Source of the DNA: Streptomyces djakartensis | GTDB taxonomy: Bacteria; Actinomycetota; Actinomycetes; Streptomycetales; Streptomycetaceae | DNA length: 64,000 nucleotides | Reading direction: 5' to 3' | NCBI RefSeq assembly: GCF_014651075.1 | Contig: NZ_BMWE01000024.1 | Coordinates: 1 to 64,000 of the forward strand | Part shown: positions 53,209 through 60,971 of the stretch, in pieces | Position numbering within the stretch: the first letter of the stretch is position 1 | How the letters are laid out: each line of letters begins with the position of its first letter | The notes under the pieces: model-generated | What the model saw: only the letters and a program-made list of their open reading frames with translations | What the model was told of the DNA's origin: nothing | Database searches by the model: none | Translations under genes and position numbers: made by a program

Positions 53209-54651
53209 CTACTTCGTTACAAGACGTCCCAATGGCGCCTGTTGCAGCGGGACGGGACGTGGGGTGGCGGGGGCCGGGAGATGAGCGGAACCGGCTGAGG
53301 AGGCCGGGTGTTCCGGATCGGAGGGTCCTGCGGAGTGCGGCGGATCCGGGGGTGCCGCTTCCGGGCACCCGGACGCCGGTTCCGGGGACGCCGGTGCGGG
53401 ATACGCCGGTTCGGGGGACGCCGGTTCCGGGGACGCGCAGGCCGGTTCCGGGGAGGTGGACGCCGGTTCCGGGGGGTGTCCCGGCGCGGCGGCCGTCCCG
53501 ACGGCCCGTCCGTCCGGCTCCCGCGTCCGCCCCCGCACCGGCTCCTTTCCAAGCCCCGGCCCCGTCCCCGGGCCGGGCGGCGGCGCCGCACCCGGCTCCT
53601 GCCGTACGGCCGAAGCCGCCGGCGGGTTCACCTGTGCCACCCCGCACGGCACCGCCGGTGTCGCGTACGGCAGGCGCAGCATCCCGTCCGGCGTCCACAG
53701 GCCGGTGCCCGCCAGCCACCCTTCGGGCGCCGGGAGATGGTGCATCCGGCGCTCGGCGGGCCGCCACACGCCGATCCAGCTGCCCGCCGGCCCGTCGACG
53801 CGCAGCGCCACCGCGCAGCTCTCCGGCGTCAGCGTCTGCCCCGGCTGGATCGCGAACGGTGTGACGGCGCAGCCCCGCAGCCGCAGGCACTCCGGGAAGC
53901 GCACCGGCAGCGTGCTCCCCAGGACCCCCCAGCCCAGCCGGTCCTGACCCGGCGAGGGCGCGTCCGAGCGGACGATCAGCAGCCCGCTGTCATGGTCGGC
54001 GAGCAGCAGCCGGTCGTCGCTGCCGGCGGCGATCTGCAGCAGCGGCGACACCTCGCCGCCGCGCGCCAGGTCCACCACGACGGTCTTGGTGCGCCCACCG
54101 GTCTCCCGGTCCAGGGCGAGCAGCCGACCGGTACGGTCCAGCCAGACCCCGCCCGAGCAGCGACCGGGCAACTCCGCCAGCCGCTCCGGGCCGAAGTCGC
54201 CGCCCGCCACCAGCCACACCGTCGTGGAACGCGGCCCGACGGCCAGCGCGTACGCCTTCTCACCGCACGGGGCGGGCGGCAGCAGGCCCAGTCGGACCGT
54301 GCCCGCCGGGCACTCGACCGCCCCCAGGGGGAGCTCGCCCGTCCCGGGGCCGGTCGGATACAGCAGCGAGAAGGCGTGCCGCCCGGCCACCAGACGGTGG
54401 ATGAGCACCCGCCCGTCACCCATCGGCTGCACCTCGGTGCCCGGCTCCTCCGGCTGGTTGCGGGGCAGTGGCACCGCGTACGGCTCCGGGCCGTCCAGGG
54501 TCCAGCGCTCCGGGAACCAGGACTCGCCGGCCGACGCGAGGCGCGCGGCGTAGGCGCCGTCCGCGCTGAGCGTGCATCCCGCCGGCGCGGCTCGATCCGG
54601 CACGGTTCTTTCCTCGTGACCCGCCGAAGGCTCGATCGCACACGCTGTCAT
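53209..54651 (-). CDS. Hypothetical protein with propeller-like domain and PEPA-repeat tail
   Basis: A 480-residue soluble protein. Residues 25-350 show repeating strands with DG/GD turns (SADGAYAARLASAGESWFPE, LDRTGRLLALDRETGGRTKT, DDRLLLADHDSGLLIVR), which suggests a beta-propeller. The C-terminal 130 residues are disordered, with repeats of PEPA spaced by three to six residues and encoded by near-identical GGGGACGCCGGTTCC units (about 53360-53475). No signal peptide or catalytic motif is seen. ATG 54651 has GGAGGTGA upstream. Function unknown. Confidence 0.7.
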   Translation of the reverse strand: MTACAIEPSAGHEERTVPDRAAPAGCTLSADGAYAARLASAGESWFPERWTLDGPEPYAVPLPRNQPEEPGTEVQPMGDGRVLIHRLVAGRHAFSLLYPTGPGTGELPLGAVECPAGTVRLGLLPPAPCGEKAYALAVGPRSTTVWLVAGGDFGPERLAELPGRCSGGVWLDRTGRLLALDRETGGRTKTVVVDLARGGEVSPLLQIAAGSDDRLLLADHDSGLLIVRSDAPSPGQDRLGWGVLGSTLPVRFPECLRLRGCAVTPFAIQPGQTLTPESCAVALRVDGPAGSWIGVWRPAERRMHHLPAPEGWLAGTGLWTPDGMLRLPYATPAVPCGVAQVNPPAASAVRQEPGAAPPPGPGTGPGLGKEPVRGRTREPDGRAVGTAAAPGHPPEPASTSPEPACASPEPASPEPAYPAPASPEPASGCPEAAPPDPPHSAGPSDPEHPASSAGSAHLPAPATPRPVPLQQAPLGRLVTK

Positions 54652-54848
54652 CGTTCGGTCACCTCCGGTGACGAACGTAGTTTTCGTGCGCGGCCGGCGA
54701 ATGCGACGCCTCCCGGCTTCACACATAAGGGTGTTCCAGGAACGATTCCTCTGAGGGGAAGGGGGCTTCTGTGCTGCGCGGGGCGAGAGCCGGCCGACGG
54801 GGGCGGTGGCGGTTCAACGCCACAGATCAGACGGGTAGCCTTGCACTC

Positions 54849-55712
54849 GTGCCCCGTCTGTCTGAAGTCATCGCCGCGCTGGAGACCCTGTGGCCCGCCG
54901 AGCGGGCCGAGTCCTGGGACGCGGTCGGCACGGTCGTGGGCGACCCGGACCAGGAGGTCACGCGGGTCGTGTTCGCCGTCGACCCGGTCCAGGAGATCGT
55001 CGACGAGGCGGTGAGGCTGGGCGCCGACCTGCTCGTCACCCACCACCCTCTCTACCTGCGCGGTACGACCACGGTCGCGGCGACGCACTTCAAGGGCCGT
55101 GTCGTCCACACCCTCATCAAGAACGACATCGCGCTGCACGTCGCCCACACCAACGCCGACACCGCCGACCCGGGCGTTTCCGATGCCCTCGCGGGCGCCC
55201 TGGACCTCAGGATCACCGGGCCGCTCGTCCCGGACCCCACCGACCCCGAGGGCCGCCGGGGTCTGGGCCGCGTCTGCGCGCTGGATCCCCCGCTTACCGT
55301 CCGCGAGTTCGCCGCCCGCGCGGCCGAGCGACTGCCCGCCACCGCGCAGGGCATCAGGGTCGCCGGCGACCCCGAGGCGCCGGTGCGCACGGTCGCCGTC
55401 AGCGGCGGCTCCGGCGACAGCCTCTTCGACCACGTACGCGCGGCCGGCGTCGACGCCTTCCTCACGGCCGACCTGCGCCACCACCCGGCAGCGGAGTTCA
55501 CGGCGGCTGTCGCCCCCCGCCCCCTCGCGCTGCTCGACGCGGCGCACTGGGCCACCGAGTGGCCCTGGTGCGAGCTGGCCGCGAGCCAGCTCGACGAGAT
55601 CTCCGACCGGCACGGATGGGACCTGCGCGTGCACGTCTCGAAGACGGTCACCGACCCCTGGACCGCGCACGCGGCCTCAACCACTTCTGAACCCCTGGGA
55701 GCCCCGAACTGA
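54849..55712 (+). CDS. Nif3-like dinuclear metal-centre hexameric protein
   Basis: A 287-residue member of the Nif3/YbgI family, also annotated as GTP cyclohydrolase 1 type 2-like, though the activity is doubtful. Metal ligands are in DLLVTHHPLYLRG (His-His), VAHTNADTADPGVSDALA and, at the C-terminus, HWATEWPWCE. The N-terminus is VPRLSEVIAALETLWPAERA. GTG 54849 is the family start; upstream codons are not conserved. It forms an operon with the zinc-ribbon protein and the RNase H/phosphatase, an arrangement conserved in actinobacteria. Confidence 0.9.
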   Translation: MPRLSEVIAALETLWPAERAESWDAVGTVVGDPDQEVTRVVFAVDPVQEIVDEAVRLGADLLVTHHPLYLRGTTTVAATHFKGRVVHTLIKNDIALHVAHTNADTADPGVSDALAGALDLRITGPLVPDPTDPEGRRGLGRVCALDPPLTVREFAARAAERLPATAQGIRVAGDPEAPVRTVAVSGGSGDSLFDHVRAAGVDAFLTADLRHHPAAEFTAAVAPRPLALLDAAHWATEWPWCELAASQLDEISDRHGWDLRVHVSKTVTDPWTAHAASTTSEPLGAPN

Positions 55713-56452
55713 ACGCCGCGCCCGCCGACCAGATCCGACTCCTCGACGTCCAGGACCTCGACGTCCGCCTGCAGCAGCTCGCGCACAAGCGGAAGTCGCT
55801 GCCCGAGCACGCCGAGATCGAGTCGCTGACCAAGGACCACACCCAGCTGCGCGACCTGCTCGTGGCCGCGCAGACCGAGGAGAGCGACACCGCCCGCGAG
55901 CAGACCAAGGCCGAGCAGGACGTGGACCAGGTGCGCCAGCGCGCCGCCCGCGACCAGCAGCGCCTCGACTCCGGCGCCGTCACCTCCCCCAAGGACCTGG
56001 AGAACCTCCAGCGCGAGATCGCCTCGCTCGCCAAGCGGCAGGGCGACCTGGAGGACGTGGTGCTCGAGGTCATGGAGCGCCGGGAGTCCGCGCAGGAGCG
56101 GGTGGCCGAGCTGACCGACCGGGTGGCCTCCGTCCAGGCGAAGATCGACGACGCGACCGCCCGCCGCGCCGCCGCCCTCGAGGAGATCGACGGCGAGATC
56201 GCCACCGTCTCCAAGGAACGCGAGGTCATCGCCGGGTCGGTGCCCGCCGACCTGCTCAAGCTCTACGACAAGCTGCGCGAGCAGCAGGGCGGCATCGGCG
56301 CGGCCAAGCTGTACGCGCGCAGCTGCCAGGGCTGCCGCCAGGAGCTCGCCATCACCGAGCTGAACGAGATCCGCAACGCGGCACCCGACACGGTCGTGCG
56401 CTGCGAGAACTGCCGCCGCATCCTGGTGCGCACGTCCGAGTCCGGTCTCTAG
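55709..56452 (+). CDS. C4-type zinc ribbon / coiled-coil protein with apparent CTG start
   Basis: A 247-residue protein of the CT398-like (DUF164) family: a long antiparallel coiled coil (about 10-180) and a C-terminal zinc ribbon with ARSCQGCRQEL and VRCENCRRIL. The family N-terminus (NAAPADQIRLLDVQDLDVRL) runs back to a CTG at 55709 that overlaps the upstream stop as CTGA, with GGGAG seven bases before it. In this frame there is no ATG, GTG or TTG before an upstream stop, and the first internal GTG (55862) would remove conserved coiled coil. The role is probably a scaffold or nucleic-acid-linked function. Confidence 0.85.
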   Translation: MNAAPADQIRLLDVQDLDVRLQQLAHKRKSLPEHAEIESLTKDHTQLRDLLVAAQTEESDTAREQTKAEQDVDQVRQRAARDQQRLDSGAVTSPKDLENLQREIASLAKRQGDLEDVVLEVMERRESAQERVAELTDRVASVQAKIDDATARRAAALEEIDGEIATVSKEREVIAGSVPADLLKLYDKLREQQGGIGAAKLYARSCQGCRQELAITELNEIRNAAPDTVVRCENCRRILVRTSESGL

Positions 56453-56470
56453 TCCCGGGGAGCCTGTCCG

Positions 56471-58012
56471 GTGCGGGAGTTCATCGTCGAGGCCGACGGC
56501 GGGTCGCGGGGCAACCCGGGGCCCGCGGGCTACGGGGCCGTGGTCAGTGACGCGGCGACGGGCGAGACGCTGCGGGAGACCGCCGAGTACATCGGCGTCG
56601 CCACCAACAACGTCGCCGAGTACCGGGGTCTCCTCGCCGGACTGCGCGCCGCCCACGCCCTGGATCCGGCCGCGGCCGTCCACGTCCGGATGGACTCCAA
56701 GCTCGTCATCGAGCAGATGTCGGGCCGCTGGAAGATCAAGCACCCCGACATGAAGCCGCTGGCGGCGGAGGCGGCCCGGGTCTTCCCGCCCGGGCGGGTG
56801 ACGTACGAGTGGATCCCCCGCGAACAGAACAAGCACGCCGACCGGCTGGCCAACGAGGCGATGGACGCGGGGGCCAGGGGCGAGCAGTGGTCGGAGGCGG
56901 ATTCGACGGCTGAGCTGGACGCGGCGGCCGGTGTGCCGACGGCCTCCGCGTCGGCCCCGACGGCGGCCACCGCGCCGGCGACGGACGCCGACGCCCGGAC
57001 CGGAGCCGCGAAGGCCGACGCCCTCGCCGAAGCCGCGAAGGCCGACGCCGACACCCGGGCCGCCAGGTCCGCGGCGGCTCCCGGTTCGGCTGCTCCCGGC
57101 TCGGTCGCGCCTGGTTCGGCTGCTCCCGATTCGGTTGCTCCCGATTCGGTGGCTCCCGGTTCGGCCGCCCGTGGTTCGGCGGCTGCTGGTTCGGCTGCTC
57201 CTGGCTCGGTCGCTCCTGGCTCGGTCGCTCCCGGCTCGGCTGCTCCCGATTCGGTGGCTCCCGGTTCGGCCGCCCGTGGTTCGGCGGCTGCTGGTTCGGC
57301 TGCTCCTGGTTCGGCGGCTTCCGGTTCGGCGGCTCCTGGCTCGGCCGCTCGCGGCGTGGCCGCTCCCGGCTGGGCTCCCGCCGACATGGGCACCCCCGCC
57401 ACCTTCGTCCTGCTGCGCCACGGCGAGACCCCGCTGACCCCGCAGAAGCGCTTCTCCGGCAGCGGCGGCACCGACCCCTCCCTCTCCGACGCCGGCCGGG
57501 AGCAGGCCGAACGGGCAGCGGCTCTGCTGGCCCGGCGCGGCACGATCCAGGCGATCGTGTCGTCACCCCTCGCCCGCACCCGGGAGACCGCCGGCATCGT
57601 CGCGGCACGGCTCGGCCTCGATGTGGGCATCGACGACGGACTGCGCGAGACGGACTTCGGCGCCTGGGAGGGACTCACCTTCGCCGAGGTCCGCGAACGG
57701 TACCCGGACGACCTGAACGCCTGGCTGGCCTCCCCGGACGCCGAACCCACCGGAGGCGGCGAGAGCTTCGCGGCGACCGCCACCCGGATCGCCGCCACCC
57801 GCGACAAGCTGACCGCGGCGTACGCGGGCCGCACCGTCCTGCTCGTCACGCACGTGACCCCGATCAAGACGTTCGTACGTCTCGCCCTCGGCGCCCCGCC
57901 GGAATCCCTGTTCCGCATGGAACTGTCGGCCGCGTCCCTGTCGGTCGTCGCGTACTACGCGGACGGCAACGCCAGCGTCCGGCTCCTCAACGACACGTCC
58001 CACCTGCGCTGA
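56471..58012 (+). CDS. Bifunctional RNase H / histidine phosphatase (CobC-like)
   Basis: A 513-residue two-domain enzyme like M. tuberculosis Rv2228c. The N-terminal RNase HI domain has the active-site acids in IVEADGGSRGNPGP, NNVAEYRGLLAGL and RMDSKLVIEQM, with NKHADRLANEA. The C-terminal domain (from about 308) is a phosphoglycerate-mutase-like phosphatase with LLRHGETPLT (catalytic His near 317), ARTRETA and LVTHVTPIK. It acts on RNA:DNA hybrids and probably on alpha-ribazole phosphate in B12 synthesis. The linker (about 200-300) is a long run of APGSAAPGSV-type repeats. GTG 56471 starts 18 bp after the zinc-ribbon gene. Confidence 0.9.
   Translation: MREFIVEADGGSRGNPGPAGYGAVVSDAATGETLRETAEYIGVATNNVAEYRGLLAGLRAAHALDPAAAVHVRMDSKLVIEQMSGRWKIKHPDMKPLAAEAARVFPPGRVTYEWIPREQNKHADRLANEAMDAGARGEQWSEADSTAELDAAAGVPTASASAPTAATAPATDADARTGAAKADALAEAAKADADTRAARSAAAPGSAAPGSVAPGSAAPDSVAPDSVAPGSAARGSAAAGSAAPGSVAPGSVAPGSAAPDSVAPGSAARGSAAAGSAAPGSAASGSAAPGSAARGVAAPGWAPADMGTPATFVLLRHGETPLTPQKRFSGSGGTDPSLSDAGREQAERAAALLARRGTIQAIVSSPLARTRETAGIVAARLGLDVGIDDGLRETDFGAWEGLTFAEVRERYPDDLNAWLASPDAEPTGGGESFAATATRIAATRDKLTAAYAGRTVLLVTHVTPIKTFVRLALGAPPESLFRMELSAASLSVVAYYADGNASVRLLNDTSHLR
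57076..57360 (+). repeat. 15-bp minisatellite-like tandem repeat in the RNase H/phosphatase linker
   Basis: About 19 degenerate copies of GCTCCCGGTTCGGCT run across the linker and encode A-P-G/D-S-A/V pentapeptides. Longer near-identical blocks recur (57117-57215 and 57240-57315), which suggests recent expansion. The frame is kept throughout. Confidence 0.85.
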
Positions 58013-58634
58013 GCCCCGCCGCAGCGCGCGCCAGCGCCTCGACACGGCCCCAGTCGTGCTGCGCGACCGCGTCGGGCGGCAGCATCCAGCTCCCGCCCAC
58101 ACAGGCGACGTTGGGCAGGGCCAGATAGTCCGGCGCGGCGGCCGGACCGATCCCGCCCGTGGGGCAGAACCGGGCCTGCGGGAGCGGCCCGGACAGCGAC
58201 TTCAGATACGCCGTACCGCCCGCGGCCTCAGCCGGGAAGAACTTCATCTCCCGCACCCCGCGCTCCAGCAGCGCCACCACCTCGGAGGTGGTCGACACCC
58301 CCGGCAGGAACGGCACCCCGGAGCCCCGCATCTCCCCCAGCAGTACGTCGGTCCAGCCCGGGCTGACCAGGAATCGGGCCCCCGCGGCCACGGCGTCCCC
58401 GACCTGCGCCGGGCTGATCACCGTCCCGGCGCCGACCACCGCGTCCGGCACCTCCCGGGCGATCTCCCGGATCGCGTCCAGTGCGGCGGGCGTCCGCAAC
58501 GTCACCTCGATCGCGGGCAGCCCCCCGGCGACCAGCGCCCGCGCCAGCGCTACGGCGCGCTCCGCGTCCTCGATGACGACGACGGGGACGACGGGCGCGA
58601 GGTCCAGCAGGGACGCGGGCAGGGCAGAGGGCAT
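57987..58634 (-). CDS. eda: 2-keto-3-deoxy-6-phosphogluconate (KDPG) aldolase
   Basis: A 215-residue class I aldolase of the Entner-Doudoroff pathway, splitting KDPG to pyruvate and glyceraldehyde-3-phosphate. Conserved parts are VVPVVVIEDAERAVALARAL, IEVTLRTPAALDAI (catalytic Glu), VVGAGTVISPAQV, and the Schiff-base Lys in EMKFFPAEAAGG. RFCPTGGIGPA and ACVGGSWMLPPDAV form the phosphate site. ATG 58634 follows GGCAGGA. A perfect 12-bp inverted repeat lies 25 bp upstream. The 3' end overlaps the convergent phosphatase gene by 26 bp. No other Entner-Doudoroff gene is adjacent. Confidence 0.88.
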   Translation of the reverse strand: MPSALPASLLDLAPVVPVVVIEDAERAVALARALVAGGLPAIEVTLRTPAALDAIREIAREVPDAVVGAGTVISPAQVGDAVAAGARFLVSPGWTDVLLGEMRGSGVPFLPGVSTTSEVVALLERGVREMKFFPAEAAGGTAYLKSLSGPLPQARFCPTGGIGPAAAPDYLALPNVACVGGSWMLPPDAVAQHDWGRVEALARAAAGLSAGGTCR

Positions 58635-58658
58635 GGGCGTATCCTGCCGCCGTCTCCT

Positions 58659-58688
58659 CAACATGCGCAAAGCCCATTGCGCATGTTG
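58659..58688. promoter_or_regulatory. Inverted repeat CAACATGCGCAA-N6-TTGCGCATGTTG, candidate operator
   Basis: Perfect 12-bp arms with a 6-bp spacer lie just upstream of the KDPG aldolase gene. The right arm runs into GCAACGC. Position and symmetry fit a dimeric repressor controlling the aldolase. It is also 31 bp from the stop of the adjacent YaaA gene, so a terminator role for that gene is not excluded but less fitting. Confidence 0.55.
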
Positions 58689-58718
58689 CAACGCGGGTCG
58701 GGTCGTGCAGCTCGATCG

Positions 58719-59501
58719 CTAGTGAACCTCGGCCACCAGCACATCCAGCGACCACGCCTGCCCCGCCTTGGCGGGCGCCTCCGCCTCCACCTCGTGCCCG
58801 AGCTCCCGCAGTACCTCGACCAGTTCGGCCGGGCCCTTCGGGTCGGCTCCGGCGGTCAGCAGACTCCGCACGATCCGCCCCTTCGTCGCCTTGTTGAAGT
58901 GACTGACGACCTTCCGGGTCGGCGCGTACAGCACCCGCACCGACGCCGTCCGCCCGGCCACCTCACCCTTCGGCTTCCACGCGGCGGCATACGCGGCGGA
59001 CCGCAGATCCAGTACCAGGCCGTCCCCGGCGGCCTCCGGCAGTACCGACGCCATCGGCGTACGCCAGTGCGCTCCCAGCGCCCCCAGACCCGGCAGCTTC
59101 ACGCCCATCGAACACCGGTAGGACGGAATCCGGTCCGTCACCCGCACGGCACCCCACAACCCGGAGAACACCAGCAGCGACCGCGCGGCCCGCCTCTTGG
59201 CCGCCGCGTCGAGGGACGCCAGCCCCAGGGCGTCGTACAGCACCCCCGTGTAGATCTCCCCGGCCGGCCGCGCGCCCGCAGTCCGCAGCTCCGCGTTCTT
59301 CGCGACCTCCCCCCGCAGCCCCTCGCTCAGCCCGAGCACCTCACGCGCCTTGTCCTCGTCGCCCGCGCACAACTCGACCAGCTCGGCGAGGACCGCCTCC
59401 CGGGCCCCGGCGAGCCCCGGCAGGGACAGCGACTCCGGCTTCAACGGCGCACCACGGCCGGACGACGCCTTGCCTTCGGACGGCGGCAGCAGGACAAGCA
59501 C
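58719..59501 (-). CDS. yaaA: Peroxide stress protein YaaA
   Basis: A 260-residue member of the YaaA/DUF328 family, which limits free iron and DNA damage during peroxide stress in E. coli. Diagnostic parts are the start MLVLLPPSEGKASS, IYTGVLYDALGL, SGLWGAVRVTDRIPSYRCSM, and the basic VLYAPTRKVVSHFNKATKGR. Length matches. Transcribed alone on the minus strand upstream of the KDPG aldolase. Confidence 0.9.
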   Translation of the reverse strand: MLVLLPPSEGKASSGRGAPLKPESLSLPGLAGAREAVLAELVELCAGDEDKAREVLGLSEGLRGEVAKNAELRTAGARPAGEIYTGVLYDALGLASLDAAAKRRAARSLLVFSGLWGAVRVTDRIPSYRCSMGVKLPGLGALGAHWRTPMASVLPEAAGDGLVLDLRSAAYAAAWKPKGEVAGRTASVRVLYAPTRKVVSHFNKATKGRIVRSLLTAGADPKGPAELVEVLRELGHEVEAEAPAKAGQAWSLDVLVAEVH

Positions 59502-59545
59502 GCGTACTCCTTCGATCGAACCGCAGCCGACAGCGTACGGGGAGC

Positions 59546-60124
59546 TCAGACACGCGCCTGCCCGAGGGCGCGCACGAGCCCGTCGGCGTCATCGGCGTGG
59601 AATCGGACGACCCGCACATCACGGCGACGCCCGAGGAGGGTGACGTGCGTGACCGGCTCCGTCAGCTCGAGCGTGACGGTCGTCTGCGACCCCACCTCGA
59701 CGTCCAGCTCACCGTCGGCACGCTCACGCGTCATCCGCAGCTCTCGCCGCGCCGACGCGATCCGCTCCAGCGGCACCCGCAGATCGACATGCGCGTAGCG
59801 CCGGATCCGCAACGATCCGCCCTGCGCATCCAGCAGATGCGGACGCACCACGGACGAGGCGTGCCGCGCCATGACCACGACCACGCCGTACGCGTCCAGG
59901 ACAAGGAAGACCGCGTGCGCCGCGGGCCACTCCCGCAGCAGCACCGACATGGCCACCGTCTCCACGGCGCACACGAACCCGACCCCGGCCATCATGGCGC
60001 CCTGCCCCCGCGCGTACCCGAAGGCCCGCCCGCCGTCCACCCCCTGCGTACGCCGCACCATCCACAGCGCGAGACTCACGAGCAGCCGCACCTCGTGCGC
60101 GACCAGCCGCCGCGCGACCCTCAT
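59546..60124 (-). CDS. Membrane protein with PH-like domain, hypothetical
   Basis: A 192-residue protein starting at ATG 60124 behind GGGGAGCGG. Hydrophobic segments are VRLLVSLALWMV, MMAGVGFVCAVETVAMSVLL and AVFLVLDAYGVVVVMARHAS. The C-terminal half is beta-rich: GGSLRIRRYAHVDLRVPLER, IASARRELRM and VTHVTLLGRRRDVRVVRFHA, like the small bacterial PH domains. Its start overlaps the stop of the upstream frame (ATGA), which suggests translational coupling to that short gene. Function unknown. Confidence 0.72.
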   Translation of the reverse strand: MRVARRLVAHEVRLLVSLALWMVRRTQGVDGGRAFGYARGQGAMMAGVGFVCAVETVAMSVLLREWPAAHAVFLVLDAYGVVVVMARHASSVVRPHLLDAQGGSLRIRRYAHVDLRVPLERIASARRELRMTRERADGELDVEVGSQTTVTLELTEPVTHVTLLGRRRDVRVVRFHADDADGLVRALGQARV

Positions 60125-60319
60125 CGCCGCTCCCCGGCGAGGATCCGCAGCGCACGGCGGAGGGCCTCCGCCTGCGCCGGAGCGAGATCGTCGTAGAACG
60201 CCCGCAGGACGCTGTGGCCCGGGTCGAGCTCCCCGGCGCCCGGGAACAGCCCCGGGGGAACGCAGCCGGCAAGGACCCGGGCGGCCTCGGCGTGACTCCC
60301 GCCGCCTACCGTCGGCCAT
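60121..60319 (-). pseudogene. Short coding segment coupled to the membrane protein, 5' end probably frameshifted
   Basis: From about 60300 down to a TGA at 60121 the minus strand encodes SHAEAARVLAGCVPPGLFPG and AGELDPGHSVLRAFYDDLAP, ending ALRRALRILAGERR. Third-position GC is very high, as in real genes. Upstream in the same frame third positions turn A-rich and no good start exists. In the -1 frame an ATG at 60319 (MADGRRRE) has good bias. A one-base indel near 60305 would join them into a 60-codon gene. It may be a real small gene with an error or a decayed gene. Confidence 0.4.
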
Positions 60320-60406
60320 CGCCTTCGTGGTCTTCCTGGCGGGCTCCGTCCTGCCCACGGCGGCGACGCCGAAGCCCACGCCACGCCGGGTACCATGGTC
60401 GGCACG

Positions 60407-60828
60407 GCAGACGAGCCGGGCGGACGGCCGCGTGGAGTGCCCCTGACGGGGAGCTCCCCGAGGAACGTCCGGGCTCCACAGGGCAGGGTGGTGGCTAACG
60501 GCCACCCGGGGTGACCCGCGGGACAGTGCCACAGAAAGCAAACCGCCCAGCACCTCGGTGCTGGGTAAGGGTGAAACGGTGGTGTAAGAGACCACCAGTG
60601 CCCAGGGTGACCTGGGCAGCTAGGTAAACCCCACCCGGAGCAAGGTCAAGAGGAGACCCTCTTCGAGAGAAGGGCGTCTCTGCGCGGACGATCGAGGGCT
60701 GCCCGCCCGAGTCCGCGGGTAGACCGCACGAGGCCGACGGCAACGCCGGCCCTAGATGGATGGCCGTCGCCGAGGGGACCGCGAGGACCCCTCGGAACAG
60801 AACCCGGCGTACAGCCCGACTCGTCTGC
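60407..60828 (+). ncRNA. rnpB: RNase P RNA (class A)
   Basis: The catalytic RNA that matures tRNA 5' ends. The P1 stem is GCAGACGAG (60407-60415) with CTCGTCTGC (60820-60828). Universal core segments are in order: GAGGAACGTCCGGGCTCCAC with AGGGCAGGGTG, ACAGAAAGCAAACCGCC near 60530-60546, GGTAAGGGTGAAACGGTGG, and the 3' end CGGAACAGAACCCGGCGTACAG. Length of about 420 nt fits actinobacterial class A RNA. The surrounding gene order (Nif3, RNase H, eda, yaaA) agrees with a streptomycete chromosome core. Confidence 0.95.
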
Positions 60829-60971
60829 CGCTCTCCGTCCCGAGCCGGGTCCTCGGCCGAGAGGACCGTCTCCACCAGAGGCTTCCCATGTGCACGGCCC
60901 GGCGTGTCGAGCCGGAATACTTCGCCAAGTCGCACTGTCCCGGGTCTCCGTGAACTGGATATTCTCGGCGC

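Noticed and set aside
53360-53475. Possible CRISPR or regulatory repeat array
   Set aside because: The units encode PEPA repeats at the end of a minus-strand gene with the frame kept throughout.
57076-57360. CRISPR-like regular repeats
   Set aside because: The 15-bp units are contiguous without spacers, degenerate, and translated in frame as a linker.
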